From the NCBI GenBank assembly GCA_945905295.1, contig CAMDPX010000039.1, positions 1-41,489 on the forward strand: a DNA stretch of 41,489 bases, given 5' to 3'. Below, piece after piece: positions 8,286-18,489 of the stretch. The position numbers were made by a program, and so were the translations under genes. This DNA is from Planctomyces sp. SH-PL62. GTDB taxonomy: Bacteria > Planctomycetota > Planctomycetia > Planctomycetales > Planctomycetaceae. The notes beneath the pieces were generated by a model. It was not told where the DNA came from. It made no database searches and was given only the letters and a program-made list of their open reading frames with translations. The first letter of the stretch is position 1. Each line of letters opens with the position of its first letter.

Positions 8286-9676
8286 CTAAGGCCGCGTCTC
8301 ATCCGGCAGGCTCGACAGGATGGGCCCTTCCAAAAGGTCTCCCGTTGGGCTGAGTTCCTCGAGCTGCATACTCACCGAGTCCGCCGGGACGTCGATGAAA
8401 GGGACTCGCCAAAGCACAATCAGCGCGAGTGCTCGCCAGGCCGAAGAGATCGTGAAGAGCGCGTGATAAGCGGCCGGAGTTTCCCCCGCGTAGTGCAGGA
8501 TGATTCCACCGATCATCGCTCCGGCCGCTAGCGCCAGGCTGTTGAGCAGATTGAACAGAGTCAGCACGCTGACTCGTTCCTTGGCCGGGATCGATTCGAA
8601 GAACAGCAGGAAGAAGGCCAGTTCGTAGGCCGCCCAACTGACTCCGGCAACGACCTGTGTCACACACAGCCAAACGTAGTTGTCGGACACGCTCCACATC
8701 CCGGCCAGCGGCACGATGCCGATCCCTCCCAGCGTCAAGAGCCGACGTGCTCCCCAGCGTTTGGCAAAGCGGCCGCATAACGGCAACGCCAAAATTTTGA
8801 AGACGAACGAGAACGCGATCAGCACCGCGTAATCGGAATACGAAAACAGCAGCTTCCGATTCATATACGGAGCGAAGTACGGCCCAGTGATCCACACGCC
8901 GAACTGCACCACGATGATGTATAGCAACAGACGCCCGCCAGCGCTGTGCCGATAGCGCCGCAGTTGTTCGAGCACAGGGACTCGCTGACGATCCGGCGGA
9001 AGTGGCTGTGGTTCGGTTTGCGAGGCTAAGAACGCGGCCGACGCGATGCGACAGACACACGCAATCGAAAACAGCACGGCAAAGACAATCAATGTCGTAT
9101 CATGCTGGTCGCCGAGAGCGAGGTCATGCTTCTTTCCGGCTTGCAGAGCGAAACCACCGGCGAGAAATCCCACCAGGATCGTCCCCTGTTGCAAGCGAGT
9201 GCGCTTGGCGAAGAAGTGGGCTCGAATCGAGCGCGGCACCAGCGTCCCGATCCAAACATTCCAAGCCGGCCCCGTCCCCAAGCCTCCGGCCCAATACAAC
9301 GCGGCAACGGCCAGCGCGGCCCACGGCGGGATGTAACCCAGAATCGCCGCCACGATCAGCGGCACAAAGCTGGCCGCCTGCAGCATCGAGCAACACATCA
9401 CCCACCGCTTGTGAGACTTCAACACCGCGACAGCCCACGGAGAGATCATCTGCAACGCGCCCCCCAGCAACACGGGGACGCTGACCACCAATCCGGACAT
9501 CACCTCGGTCAGTCCGACCGTCAGCACGAACAGCGGCAGGTAGGTCTCACCGATCCCGACCATCACCCCGAACGCCGCCGCGTCCCATTGGCTGACTCGC
9601 AGATTGTGCGCAAGCAGCCGCGAACGTGGACCGCGCGGTTTCGATGAAGATGATGAGCTGTCGGTCGTGAGTCCGT

Positions 9677-9680
<4 letters not shown>
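8286..9680 (-). CDS. MFS transporter
   Basis: A 464-residue polytopic membrane protein with about 12 hydrophobic spans in two halves, the usual major facilitator layout. A charged loop of about 35 residues ('[20 protein letters not shown]') separates the halves. The substrate cannot be read from the sequence. Translation starts at a GTG whose first bases overlap the argH stop codon (GTGA, 4 nt), so it is translationally coupled to argH. The C-terminal end meets the convergent FHA-kinase gene with only 4 nt between stop codons. Confidence 0.85.
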
Positions 9681-11050
<1,370 letters not shown>

Positions 11051-11373
11051 TGTTTGTCTCCTTGTCCGTTCTGCATCGCGACGGGGTCGGGAGTCTTTTT
11101 CATGCCGCCGTCGAGAGTTATCCGGTTGATTGACTCGTGTTGTGCGGCATGAAAAAGACTCCCGACCCCTTTCCGCTGACTTGCGATGAGCGGACTATAT
11201 CCGCACGGCGCTGTGCCGTCACAACCGGACTGACTTGCCGTTAGGATCTCGTTCCTGGCGAGGCATCACTAGGAAGAGGTTGCGGCACCGCGATAGGTTG
11301 TCGGCACTCTCACACCGGGGAACGAGGTCGTTCGTTCCGAATTGCCTCACCGCTATTTTCCCAAGGTGTCACC
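11051..11373. other. Intergenic region between argH and a divergent secreted-protein gene
   Basis: A 323-nt region between divergent genes. It holds palindrome D1 (11083-11169), the argH ribosome site, and the AAGG ribosome site of the gene at 11374. The rest (11170-11360) shows no convincing gene; promoters for both sides must lie here but I cannot place them. Confidence 0.6.
11083..11169. repeat. Palindromic repeat D1
   Basis: Perfect 26-nt inverted repeat (11083-11108 and 11144-11169). The outer 20 nt of each arm (GGGGTCGGGAGTCTTTTTCA) are identical to those of D2 at 25439-25532, while the inner arm and loop differ. It ends 32 nt upstream of the argH GTG start. Confidence 0.9.
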
Positions 11374-11949
11374 ATGTCCGCTTTCTGTTCGTGGCCCGTT
11401 CGATTCGGGCGCTTTGAAAAGTCATGTCTTGTCGCCGCATTCTGTGGATTCGTGGCTGCCACCAGCGCCGCCGAGGAACCAATGCCTGCCGTGCCGACGC
11501 AGGCTCCAGTGCTCCGAACTCCGTCGGGAAACGATTGGAAAATCGAAATCGTGCCCGGCCCGGCGATCGGCCCGTCTCCCGTACCGAAAGCGGAATTGGC
11601 CGCGCGACAAGCGGCTCAGGCTCAGGCCAATCGAGCCTCTGCCGAGCCATCCACCAACATTGTGACAGCCGGTGCCGAATCGGCGTTGCCGCCAGGAATT
11701 ACTCCGGCCGCATATACCGAGGTCTACAACTCGATCCCCTTCCGTCGCAGCGAGTACATCGCGAATCGCAGCTATCGTCACGAGGCGACCATTGAGATTC
11801 TGCTCGGCCAAGTTCGCCCGAAGACCGTCGTGAATGTCACGGCACCGTCGACGACTTGTTGCTCACCACTCCCGGAGACGTTGGTGCGGTGGTTCAGTCC
11901 GTGGGGCACGAATGCCTTCGACTACCGCTACTCACGCTATCGTCCGTAG
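11374..11949 (+). CDS. Small secreted protein, function unknown
   Basis: A 191-residue protein with an N-terminal export signal (hydrophobic 'CLVAAFCGFVAATSAAEE', cleavage likely after TSA). The middle is rich in Ala, Pro and Gln ('AARQAAQAQANRAS'). The C-terminal third is more folded-looking, with 'YNSIPFRRSEYIANRSYRHE', a CC pair and an aromatic tail 'NAFDYRYSRYRP'. I recognise no domain. The ATG is preceded by AAGG with 7 nt spacing. It is monocistronic in appearance, with palindrome I downstream. Confidence 0.75.
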   Translation: MSAFCSWPVRFGRFEKSCLVAAFCGFVAATSAAEEPMPAVPTQAPVLRTPSGNDWKIEIVPGPAIGPSPVPKAELAARQAAQAQANRASAEPSTNIVTAGAESALPPGITPAAYTEVYNSIPFRRSEYIANRSYRHEATIEILLGQVRPKTVVNVTAPSTTCCSPLPETLVRWFSPWGTNAFDYRYSRYRP

Positions 11950-11983
11950 AGTGATCGGAGGCGGTAGTGCAATGCCTTGGGTG

Positions 11984-12036
11984 GCCCGGACGCCTACGTC
12001 CGGGCATTCGCAAGTCCGGACGTGGGCGTCCGGACT
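11984..12036. repeat. Palindromic double hairpin I
   Basis: Two adjacent perfect hairpins: 11984-12005 (9-bp stem, loop CCTA) and 12013-12036 (10-bp stem, loop TGGG). The halves are also near-complementary to each other, so the whole is an inverted repeat. It starts about 35 nt after the stop codon of the secreted-protein gene. The remaining sequence to 12242 shows nothing further. Confidence 0.85.
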
Positions 12037-12242
12037 ACTCACGCATCGGCAATTCTTGCGTCTGACGCGGCTCAATGTTTTCGGTCAATTCGGTTATTCC
12101 GATTAGGAAAACTGGAGGGCCGACTCGTTTCCCGACGATTCGTGGATTGATTGACGAAGGACTCGGTGCGCAATGCGCGCAAGGTGTTCTTCAAACGGAT
12201 CACTACGAAACCGCGCAGCCCGCGGCCTGATGGAGCGAGTTC

Positions 12243-13925
12243 ATGGTGAGTTTCTGGAAGAAGTGGACGACGGAGAAGTCAGCACCGCGGCTTCGAATGG
12301 CGCGACGAGACAAATACGAATCTCCTGCCGCCGCTCAGATCGAACTGTTTGAGAGACGTTGTCTCCCCAGCATTTCGACGTTGATTAGTCTGTCGCCCGG
12401 CTCGACCACCGATCGGACGCTGACGGTTACCGCGACCGCCGCCGAAACGCTGACGATTGGCGTCAACGCGACGAGGCAAGTCACGATCAATGGAAGCGTC
12501 GTCGGCGCGGCCGTGTCGGCGGCGAATGTCTCAACGCTGATCGTCAACGGCGGCACCGGCAACAATCGAATTGATCTCACTGGCGTGACCGCGGCCAACT
12601 TCTCAAGGCTCAACAACATTCGAGTCGATGGCGGCGCGGGCAACGATCGCATTACCGGCAGCCCGTTGGCCGACAGTATCAATGGGGGCAACGGCAACGA
12701 CACGATCCTCGGACAAGCGGGCAACGACACGATTCTGGCGGGCAACGGCAACGACAGCATCCTCGGCGGCGACGGAGCGGATTCACTGGATGGCAGCACC
12801 GGCAACGACAATCTCCAGGGCGGAAATCAGAACGATTCGCTCAACGGTGGAGCGGGCAACGATGTCCTTTCGGGAGACGCCGGGAGCGATTCTCTGACCG
12901 GCGGCATAGGCAACGATGTGGCAGCGGGCGGCGCGGGGGATGATCAACTCACGGGGGACGACGGCAACGACAATCTCGTCGGTGGTGATGGCAACGACAC
13001 CGCGACCGGCGGCTTCGGGAACGATGTGCTGTCGGGCGGTGCAGGCGATGACAATCTCGCCGCTGGCGACGGCAACGACGTACTGAATGGCGACGCCGGC
13101 TCCGACATGCTGCAAGGAGATAATGGTGATGATCGGCTCAATGCGGGAACCGACTCCGCAGGCAACACGCTGATCGGCGGCGCGGGAGACGACTTCTTGA
13201 ACTCCGGGGCCGGTTCGGATTCGCTCGACTCTGGAGACGGCAGCGACACGGTGTTTGGCGGAGCTGGCGCGGACACCATCTCGACGGGTGCGGGAACCGA
13301 TCAAATCGATGCCGGTGCTGGGAACGATTCGGTGGATGCCGGAGGCGGCAATGACTCGATCGACCTTGGGCTCGGTGATGACACCGGAATGGGCGGCGAC
13401 GGCAACGACACGCTCGCGGGCCAGGCGGGCAGCGACAGTATGGATGGCGGGACCGGCAACGACATTCTCAACGGCGACGGCGACCTGAATGGCGTCAACA
13501 CCCTCTTCTTCGACGACGGTAATGACACGCTGATTGGCGGAGCCGGCAATGACTCACTCAACGGCGACGAAGGAAACAATGCCCTCTTTGGTGGCACGGG
13601 GAACGACAGCCTCCAGGGTGGTTCTGAAGCGGACACGCTGCTGGGTGATGATGGCAACGACTCGCTCTTCGGAGGGGCTGGCGACGACCACATCGAGTCC
13701 GGTTTTGGGCGGGACAGCGTGGTCGGCGGCGACGGCAGCGATGACATTCTGAGCGATACGTTTGACTTCGTCGCTGCCGACGGCGGTAACGATCCGGTTC
13801 AACAGGCGCAGATTTCGACAACATCGAACACAACCGGTAATTCGCCAAACGTCAGGGGGCCAAGATCTCTGCGTGGCATGACGCTAGACGAACTGAACGC
13901 ACTGATGCAGTCGCTCAATGGTTGA
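12243..13925 (+). CDS. RTX-type calcium-binding repeat protein
   Basis: A 560-residue protein made mostly of nonapeptide RTX repeats (GGxGxDxxx). About 40 run from residue 130 to 505, a fold known to form a beta-roll that binds calcium outside the cell. Near residues 37-44 the segment 'LFERRCLPS' resembles the LEPR-xLL/LEDR-type motif found at the N-termini of large planctomycete exported proteins; it is not an exact match. There is no classical signal peptide before it. Residues 50-130 ('LTVTATAAETLTIGVNAT') look like a short beta-rich domain. The C-terminus ends in an acidic then basic tail ('NVRGPRSLRGMTLDELN'). GGAG lies 7 nt before the ATG. A hairpin terminator follows at 13965. Surface or secreted location is inferred. 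Confidence 0.9.
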   Translation: MVSFWKKWTTEKSAPRLRMARRDKYESPAAAQIELFERRCLPSISTLISLSPGSTTDRTLTVTATAAETLTIGVNATRQVTINGSVVGAAVSAANVSTLIVNGGTGNNRIDLTGVTAANFSRLNNIRVDGGAGNDRITGSPLADSINGGNGNDTILGQAGNDTILAGNGNDSILGGDGADSLDGSTGNDNLQGGNQNDSLNGGAGNDVLSGDAGSDSLTGGIGNDVAAGGAGDDQLTGDDGNDNLVGGDGNDTATGGFGNDVLSGGAGDDNLAAGDGNDVLNGDAGSDMLQGDNGDDRLNAGTDSAGNTLIGGAGDDFLNSGAGSDSLDSGDGSDTVFGGAGADTISTGAGTDQIDAGAGNDSVDAGGGNDSIDLGLGDDTGMGGDGNDTLAGQAGSDSMDGGTGNDILNGDGDLNGVNTLFFDDGNDTLIGGAGNDSLNGDEGNNALFGGTGNDSLQGGSEADTLLGDDGNDSLFGGAGDDHIESGFGRDSVVGGDGSDDILSDTFDFVAADGGNDPVQQAQISTTSNTTGNSPNVRGPRSLRGMTLDELNALMQSLNG

Positions 13926-13964
13926 TACGGCTTCCAAATGAGAACTCCGCGGCGGCGGCAACCA

Positions 13965-14000
13965 GAAGCCCGGCCTTTCTGGAAAAGCCGGGCTTCTTCA
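13965..14000 (+). terminator. Probable rho-independent terminator of the RTX gene
   Basis: Perfect 10-bp GC-rich stem (GAAGCCCGGC at 13965-13974 pairing with 13987-13996), 12-nt loop, followed by TTCA, a weak T-tract. It sits 40 nt after the RTX stop codon. Confidence 0.65.
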
Positions 14001-14111
14001 CGAAATCCTGCTTCGGGAAATTCGTAACACGCGGTCCATCGACCTGAGCCGCTGAGTTTGGCATAGTGGTGTCGCCTTCGCCGTTGGGAACGCTCCCCAG
14101 GAACCGACACC

Positions 14112-15374
14112 GTGCGACATGATCCGCCCGACCATTGGAAAGCGATCACCGGTCCGTCAGGTTGGTTTCATATCTGGTGTCCGCCGTCGTGGCAGGTGCA
14201 GGTGTTCGAGGGAGTGACGCACATCATGCTGCCGGAGCAAGCCGGCATCGTGTCGCTCCGCTGCATTTGGGGCGATCCCCCCGCGCTGGAAGACTCGATC
14301 GAGTTCGACCGGCTCTTCCCGCGACGTCGCAAGATGCGTCGCATCCACCCGCTGAGATTGGCACAACCTTCTGCCGGTTGGGACGGCGAAGCGGTGCTCG
14401 ATCCGCCGCAGAAGTGGTGGCGGCGTTGGTTCACTCGCTCAAAGTGGCATCGCTGGAAAGCTTGGTCCATCGAATGGCCCAGCATGATGCTGCTGATCAC
14501 GTTCGTCGAACGGGGCGACCGGCCGCATGATCCGGAAACCGCAACGCTCGTCCGCATGGTGCTCAACACAATGGAGGCTCCCGACATGATCGCCGACCCG
14601 CCGCAACTGTTCGCCGCCCGTGCTCTCAAGTTGGCTCGCGATAAATTCCCGCTGCTCGAATGCGAGCAGACCGGCGAGTTCCAACTGCGACTCGGCAAGT
14701 CGAATGTGAACCTGTTCAACTTCTATCGCTCGTACGTGCAGTCCCCCGACCGCTTCGAGAACATCCTGCTGCCGGCGCTGACCACCGTCGTCCAAGTCCA
14801 GGAATGGGGCGAAGACCAAACCACGCCCTCACTCGATTCCGTGCGCGACCGCATTATGCCGATGCTCTACCCGGAGAAAGTTTGGAAGCAGAATTTTCCA
14901 AACTTCGTCGGCGAACCGTGGGTCGCGAATCTGATGATCCTGTACGTCGTCGACGAGGCCCAAGCCTATTGGTACATCCGCAACGAACTGCTGGAGAAGT
15001 GGAACCTCACCGCCGAGCAACTCCACGAACTGGCGCTGAGCAACCTCGACCGCTACTTCGACGAGCACCCCTCCGAGATGATGCTCACCGGCCAAGAGGA
15101 CGGCCCCAAACTCCTGATGCCGCACAAGCCGGACGCCTACAACACGTCCCGATTGCTCAGCCAGTCGTTCCACGAAAAAGTCCGCGACGTGCTCGGCAAC
15201 GAATTCGCCGTCGGACTCCCCAACCGCGACTTCTTCGTCGCGCTCAGCACCGACGCCCCCGACATGCTCAAACACATCCGCGATCGCGTCCGCGAAGACT
15301 TCTCGCAGATGGATCACCCACTGACCGACAAGCTACTGCTCGTCAGCCAAGACGGCGTAAGCGAGTTGCCGTAG
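14112..15374 (+). CDS. DUF1444-like (YtpQ-like) cytoplasmic protein
   Basis: A 420-residue protein without signal peptide. Its C-terminal half (about 175-420) resembles the DUF1444/YtpQ family: 'FPNFVGEPWVANLMILYVVD', 'NTSRLLSQSFHEKVRDVLG', 'VGLPNRDFFVALSTD' and 'HPLTDKLLLVSQDG'. The N-terminal half is Trp-rich ('GWFHIWCPPSWQVQV', 'KWWRRWFTRSKWHRWKAW') and looks like a separate small domain that reads as a membrane- or protein-interaction module, without a recognised family. The role of DUF1444 is unknown. The start is GTG with AGGAA 8 nt upstream, and no better ATG exists. Confidence 0.8.
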   Translation: MRHDPPDHWKAITGPSGWFHIWCPPSWQVQVFEGVTHIMLPEQAGIVSLRCIWGDPPALEDSIEFDRLFPRRRKMRRIHPLRLAQPSAGWDGEAVLDPPQKWWRRWFTRSKWHRWKAWSIEWPSMMLLITFVERGDRPHDPETATLVRMVLNTMEAPDMIADPPQLFAARALKLARDKFPLLECEQTGEFQLRLGKSNVNLFNFYRSYVQSPDRFENILLPALTTVVQVQEWGEDQTTPSLDSVRDRIMPMLYPEKVWKQNFPNFVGEPWVANLMILYVVDEAQAYWYIRNELLEKWNLTAEQLHELALSNLDRYFDEHPSEMMLTGQEDGPKLLMPHKPDAYNTSRLLSQSFHEKVRDVLGNEFAVGLPNRDFFVALSTDAPDMLKHIRDRVREDFSQMDHPLTDKLLLVSQDGVSELP

Positions 15375-15393
15375 CAGCCAGGTCGAGGCATCC

Positions 15394-15564
15394 ATGATTT
15401 GGCAATTGGTTGGGTATGCCATGATCAGCAGTGGAGTCCTAATCGACTTGACGAGCTTCGCCTTGGGCGTGCGTCGTCTGCGGGGAAATGGTCCATCCGG
15501 AATTCCTGTGATTGGCTTCGCGATGGTGCTACTCGGTCTCGGAGCACTTCTGACTGCGGGGTAA
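15394..15564 (+). CDS. Very small membrane protein (56 aa)
   Basis: An ATG-to-TAA reading frame of 56 residues with two hydrophobic segments ('LVGYAMISSGVLIDLTSFAL' and 'IPVIGFAMVLLGLGALLTAG') around a short basic loop 'GVRRLRGNG', so a two-span membrane hairpin. The next small frame begins on the base after its stop codon, which suggests a translated pair. I recognise no family. It starts 19 nt after the DUF1444-like gene. Confidence 0.55.
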   Translation: MIWQLVGYAMISSGVLIDLTSFALGVRRLRGNGPSGIPVIGFAMVLLGLGALLTAG

Positions 15565-15678
15565 ATGAGCTGGGACGTCGCCAAGGTGTGGATTGTGACA
15601 TACGCATCAATCCATTTTCTCCTTCAGTTCGTTTTACTAGCGATCCTTGTTCTCGTTCTCAGACTCTTTCGGCGATAG
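15565..15678 (+). CDS. Very small membrane protein (37 aa)
   Basis: Begins directly after the preceding stop codon (TAAATG) and encodes 37 residues: a short polar start, one membrane span ('HFLLQFVLLAILVLVLRLF') and a basic end. The span and the back-to-back spacing make it credible despite its size. No family recognised. Confidence 0.45.
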   Translation: MSWDVAKVWIVTYASIHFLLQFVLLAILVLVLRLFRR

Positions 15679-15775
15679 CCAATGTCAGACGAGATCACCA
15701 ACAACTTGCCTTGCTCAACGACGATTGCCGATAATTACTTCCGCTCGTTGCGTCCGTCGGGACCAGGATCCTGCG

Positions 15776-16000
15776 ATGATCGCTGAGACCGCACCATCGC
15801 CTGAAGACATCCCTGCGGAAATTGAGCAGCGGTACGAAGGGGAGTGGATCGCGTGGGATTGCGAGACTCGCCAAGTCATTGCCCATGATGTGGTCCCAAA
15901 CAAACTGGTTGCTCCGACGGACAAGGCGTTTGATGCCGGGCACTTGATCTACTTTCGCCACATCCTGCCTCCCGATGCCATCATCGTGGGAGGCTTTTGA
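15776..16000 (+). CDS. Small DUF5678-like protein (74 aa)
   Basis: A 74-residue acidic protein. 'EIEQRYEGEWIAWDCETRQV' followed by 'AHDVVPNKLVAPTDKA' and 'IYFRHILPPDAIIVGGF' resembles the small DUF5678-type proteins ('YxGxWVA..') that are common near protease or toxin-antitoxin genes; function unknown. AGGA lies 7 nt before the ATG, which is why the start is set here rather than at an upstream start. It is followed by a degenerate-looking 39-codon frame and the toxin-antitoxin pair on the other strand. Confidence 0.7.
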   Translation: MIAETAPSPEDIPAEIEQRYEGEWIAWDCETRQVIAHDVVPNKLVAPTDKAFDAGHLIYFRHILPPDAIIVGGF

Positions 16001-16067
16001 ACCATGCGGTTTCCGACCGTCTCTCGCCAGCCAAATAGGGGCGGCTCTTGCCGACCATCGGTGGCCT

Positions 16068-16397
16068 TCAACCGGAAACGACCATCAACCGAGCTTGACG
16101 ACGGGACGCGGGTTTGGACTTGATGACGATTTGGATGTCTTGGTCGAGTGCATTAAGGAATCGAAACAGGCGGTCGGTCGAGAACTCCCGCAGTCGGCCG
16201 CGCAGAATCTTGGAGACCTTGGGCTGGTCGATTTGCAGGGCTGCCGCGACCTCTGCTTGGCTGAGTCCTTTGGCTTCGATGACTTTGGCCAGCCGCTGAG
16301 CCAGCCGAGATTTCAGCAACGTCTCCGGCGCTTGTGGATCGCCCAGGTCGGCAAACACATTGCCGCTGCTGGCTTGGATGGTTGAGGCACGTTTCAT
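16068..16397 (-). CDS. XRE/HigA-type antitoxin
   Basis: A 109-residue DNA-binding protein with an XRE helix-turn-helix at about 35-80: 'LAKVIEAKGLSQAEVAAALQ' followed by 'IDQPKVSKILRG'. Its start overlaps the stop of the upstream toxin gene by 4 nt (ATGA). The toxin-first order is that of higBA-type modules, in which the antitoxin neutralises the toxin and represses the operon. No operator can be placed with confidence. The C-terminus ('ALDQDIQIVIKSK') is typical of the small HTH antitoxins. Confidence 0.88.
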   Translation of the reverse strand: MKRASTIQASSGNVFADLGDPQAPETLLKSRLAQRLAKVIEAKGLSQAEVAAALQIDQPKVSKILRGRLREFSTDRLFRFLNALDQDIQIVIKSKPASRRQARLMVVSG

Positions 16398-16768
16398 GGC
16401 GTTTCTCCCGATGCACGTTGACGCTCCGCGTGATCTTCGCGGGCAAGTTTGAGGCGGCTGCGGATCAAGTCCAAGACAGGCTTGGGAGTGGTAATCCCCT
16501 TCTTGGACTTCTTCTGAAAAGCGTGCAGCACATAAACGGCATCGACAAATTGGACGGTGTAGACCGCTCGAAAGGCGTTGCCATCGAAGTCGTCCACGAT
16601 TTCCAAAACTCCCGCGCCACCGAAACCTGACAGTGGCTTGGCCGAAACAGACTTGCGGCCTTGCTGAGCGATGTCCAACGCATGTCCCATGACATCTTTG
16701 ACCTCTTCCGGGAATGCCCGCAGGTCATCCTTGGACGATCCGACCCAAAAGACCGGCTTGCGTTTCAT
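16394..16768 (-). CDS. RelE/HigB-type toxin (Gp49-like)
   Basis: A 124-residue protein of the phage Gp49-like/HigB group of RelE-superfamily toxins, which cut mRNA on the ribosome. The pattern 'GSSKDDLRAFPEEVKDVMGH', 'KPLSGFGGAGVLEIVDDFDG', 'FRAVYTVQF' and 'VYVLHAFQKKSKKGITTPK' is characteristic, with the basic cluster near the end expected to contact RNA. I chose the ATG at 16768, where the family similarity begins, over an upstream in-frame start; it has AAGGTAG just before it. It forms an operon with the overlapping antitoxin. Confidence 0.88.
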   Translation of the reverse strand: MKRKPVFWVGSSKDDLRAFPEEVKDVMGHALDIAQQGRKSVSAKPLSGFGGAGVLEIVDDFDGNAFRAVYTVQFVDAVYVLHAFQKKSKKGITTPKPVLDLIRSRLKLAREDHAERQRASGETP

Positions 16769-16894
16769 CGCTACCTTATGCCAGTTTTGGCAACATTCGG
16801 CAAGAGACTTCCGGCGAACCACAAATATCTTTCGCTGCTCCCGCCCAAATCGACAACAGCGATTCGCCACTGGCAGGATACCGGACCTGCGCCC

Positions 16895-17743
16895 CTACAC
16901 CAGCGTCGATTCGCAGACGCCGTTCATCAGCCAATGATCGACGTCGGAGAGCATTTTCGGCGTCGGCGATTCGCTGGAATCATACGCTCGCAGCACAGCT
17001 TGAATGCCGAACGAACGCAGCAGGCGGCCGATGCCCGTGACATCGGCCATCGAGACGCGACTGTCGCGCACTCCCGCGCTCAAGAAGACTCGCTTGCCGC
17101 GCAGTTCGTCGTAGTTCGCGAGAGCCGAATCGAGCTTCGTTTCGCGTAAGCCAAACGCCAGCGCGCCGGCAAACCATTCAGGACGGCGCAGCAACATCCG
17201 CAACGCAATTGAGGCTTGATCGCCGAAACCGGCGAGGTAGATGCGTTCGCTGTGGACGTGGAACTCGCGCCGCATCTGTCGAGCGACATCCTTCAGCGTT
17301 TCCAGCAAACCATCGAGCGGGTCGAGACTTCCTGACGGCGACATCGGGCCGCTGGCGAAACGATTCGTCGGCGTCAGCCCTTCGACCGCGAGGCCCAAAT
17401 AGCTCTGCGGACTGATCCGTGGCATCAGGTCGAGCAACTCGCGAGCAGTCCACTCGGCATCGTGCAGCCAGACGATCAGCGGATAGGCGTAGTTTGGTTC
17501 GTAATGCGGGGGCAGATGCACCGGCGATTCATCCGGTAGGGAAAAGTGCCCCCACGGCGAGTCGGCTCCGGCCACCGCGATTTCCAACGACGTCACGGCT
17601 TCGGCAGCGACTGGCTCGTTGAGCGCGGCGTGATTCGCGGGGACGAGCGTGTCCCACGGCTTACGTTGGTGCAGGTCCATCGACGGCGAATCGTGTGGCG
17701 CGAACCAGCGCCCTTTCCACGGATCATCAGCATGTGTCGTCAT
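16895..17743 (-). CDS. Alpha/beta-hydrolase-fold protein lacking the nucleophile Ser
   Basis: A 282-residue protein resembling phospholipase/carboxylesterase-type hydrolases: '[20 protein letters not shown]' (strand and oxyanion region) and '[20 protein letters not shown]' (nucleophile elbow), with Asp at 227 ('[11 protein letters not shown]') and His at 270 ('DVDHWL') in the expected triad places. The elbow reads GFGDQ instead of the usual GFSQG, so the nucleophilic Ser is Gly 174 and the protein is probably not an ordinary esterase. No signal peptide. Its ATG overlaps the stop of the upstream amidase gene by 4 nt and has AGGAGG upstream, indicating coupled translation. Confidence 0.75.
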   Translation of the reverse strand: MTTHADDPWKGRWFAPHDSPSMDLHQRKPWDTLVPANHAALNEPVAAEAVTSLEIAVAGADSPWGHFSLPDESPVHLPPHYEPNYAYPLIVWLHDAEWTARELLDLMPRISPQSYLGLAVEGLTPTNRFASGPMSPSGSLDPLDGLLETLKDVARQMRREFHVHSERIYLAGFGDQASIALRMLLRRPEWFAGALAFGLRETKLDSALANYDELRGKRVFLSAGVRDSRVSMADVTGIGRLLRSFGIQAVLRAYDSSESPTPKMLSDVDHWLMNGVCESTLV

Positions 17744-18489
17744 TCGCTGGCCCCTCCTGCGATGCTCAACAAATTCGGCGATGACTGAGCATCGCGGGAA
17801 CTAAAAAACGGCACGTCTTCCGAAAGAGCAATTTCGGTCAACGGAAACATCTTGCCCGGACAGGCCGTCGCTTTGACGTCGCGATGTCCGACCACTTGGC
17901 TGCTTTTAAGGCCGTACTCGCGCTTCAACACGCCGACCAATCGCTTGATCGACGCCAACTGAGCGGTCGACGGCCGATGATCTTGAAAGTTGCCGACCAG
18001 ACAGATGCCGATGCCGTGCTGGTTGTATTCGTCGTTGCCCGCATGAGCCCCCTGCATCTGCTTTTTCCAGCGAAAGGTCGGCTCGATCTCGCCGTCATCC
18101 ATGCCGGAGCCGTTACCAATCAAAAAGTGATAGCCGATTCCCTTCCAGTTGTTGCCGTTCTTGTCCTTGCGGTTGAGATGCTCGGCGTGAATCGTCGCGA
18201 CGCTGCCCCCTTCGGAGGCTGTGTGATGGATGACGATGTGCTTCCAATCGCGAGCGGCCACGCTGGGCTTCCAGGGATTGCCGAACGGAATCTGAGGCAT
18301 TGCGACGATGGGCGGAATGATCTCGGCCGGTTCGGGCACCGTGAAACGCTGGCTGCCGTACCGCAGCGGCTCCGGGGAATGAACCACCGGGCGCTGGCAG
18401 CCACCGACGCTGATCCAGGAGATCGCGATGAAGCAGAGCATCCACGTACCAAGCTTACGCACGCCGTCCTCCATGAACAGCAGGGCCAA
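17740..18489 (-). CDS. Lipoprotein N-acetylmuramoyl-L-alanine amidase (Amidase_2/PGRP fold)
   Basis: A 249-residue protein. Residues 11-31 form a lipoprotein signal with a lipobox-like 'SVGGC' (Cys 31), so it should be anchored in a membrane facing outward. Residues about 80-225 form an Amidase_2/PGRP domain: '[12 protein letters not shown]', '[10 protein letters not shown]', '[11 protein letters not shown]' and '[15 protein letters not shown]' supply the zinc ligands (His of IHH, His of GHRD, Cys of CPGK). The family cuts the bond between muramic acid and the peptide stem of peptidoglycan. Either the ATG at 18489 or the one 15 nt later could be the start. It overlaps the downstream hydrolase-fold gene by 4 nt. 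Confidence 0.9.
   Translation of the reverse strand: MALLFMEDGVRKLGTWMLCFIAISWISVGGCQRPVVHSPEPLRYGSQRFTVPEPAEIIPPIVAMPQIPFGNPWKPSVAARDWKHIVIHHTASEGGSVATIHAEHLNRKDKNGNNWKGIGYHFLIGNGSGMDDGEIEPTFRWKKQMQGAHAGNDEYNQHGIGICLVGNFQDHRPSTAQLASIKRLVGVLKREYGLKSSQVVGHRDVKATACPGKMFPLTEIALSEDVPFFSSRDAQSSPNLLSIAGGASE

Noticed and set aside
11248-11326. Possible further inverted repeat (CTCGTTCC / GGAACGAG)
   Set aside because: Only 8 nt match over a long loop, which is expected by chance in a region of this size.
12279-13848. Several long open frames on the minus strand across the RTX gene
   Set aside because: They are shadows of the GC-rich repeat sequence; their residue composition is a periodic Ser/Pro/Leu or Ile/Val pattern and no ribosome sites precede them, while the plus frame gives clear RTX repeats.
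16004-16123. 39-codon frame starting MRFP after the DUF5678-like gene
   Set aside because: Its last half overlaps the antitoxin gene and its composition is unlike a folded protein; mentioned only as a possible remnant.
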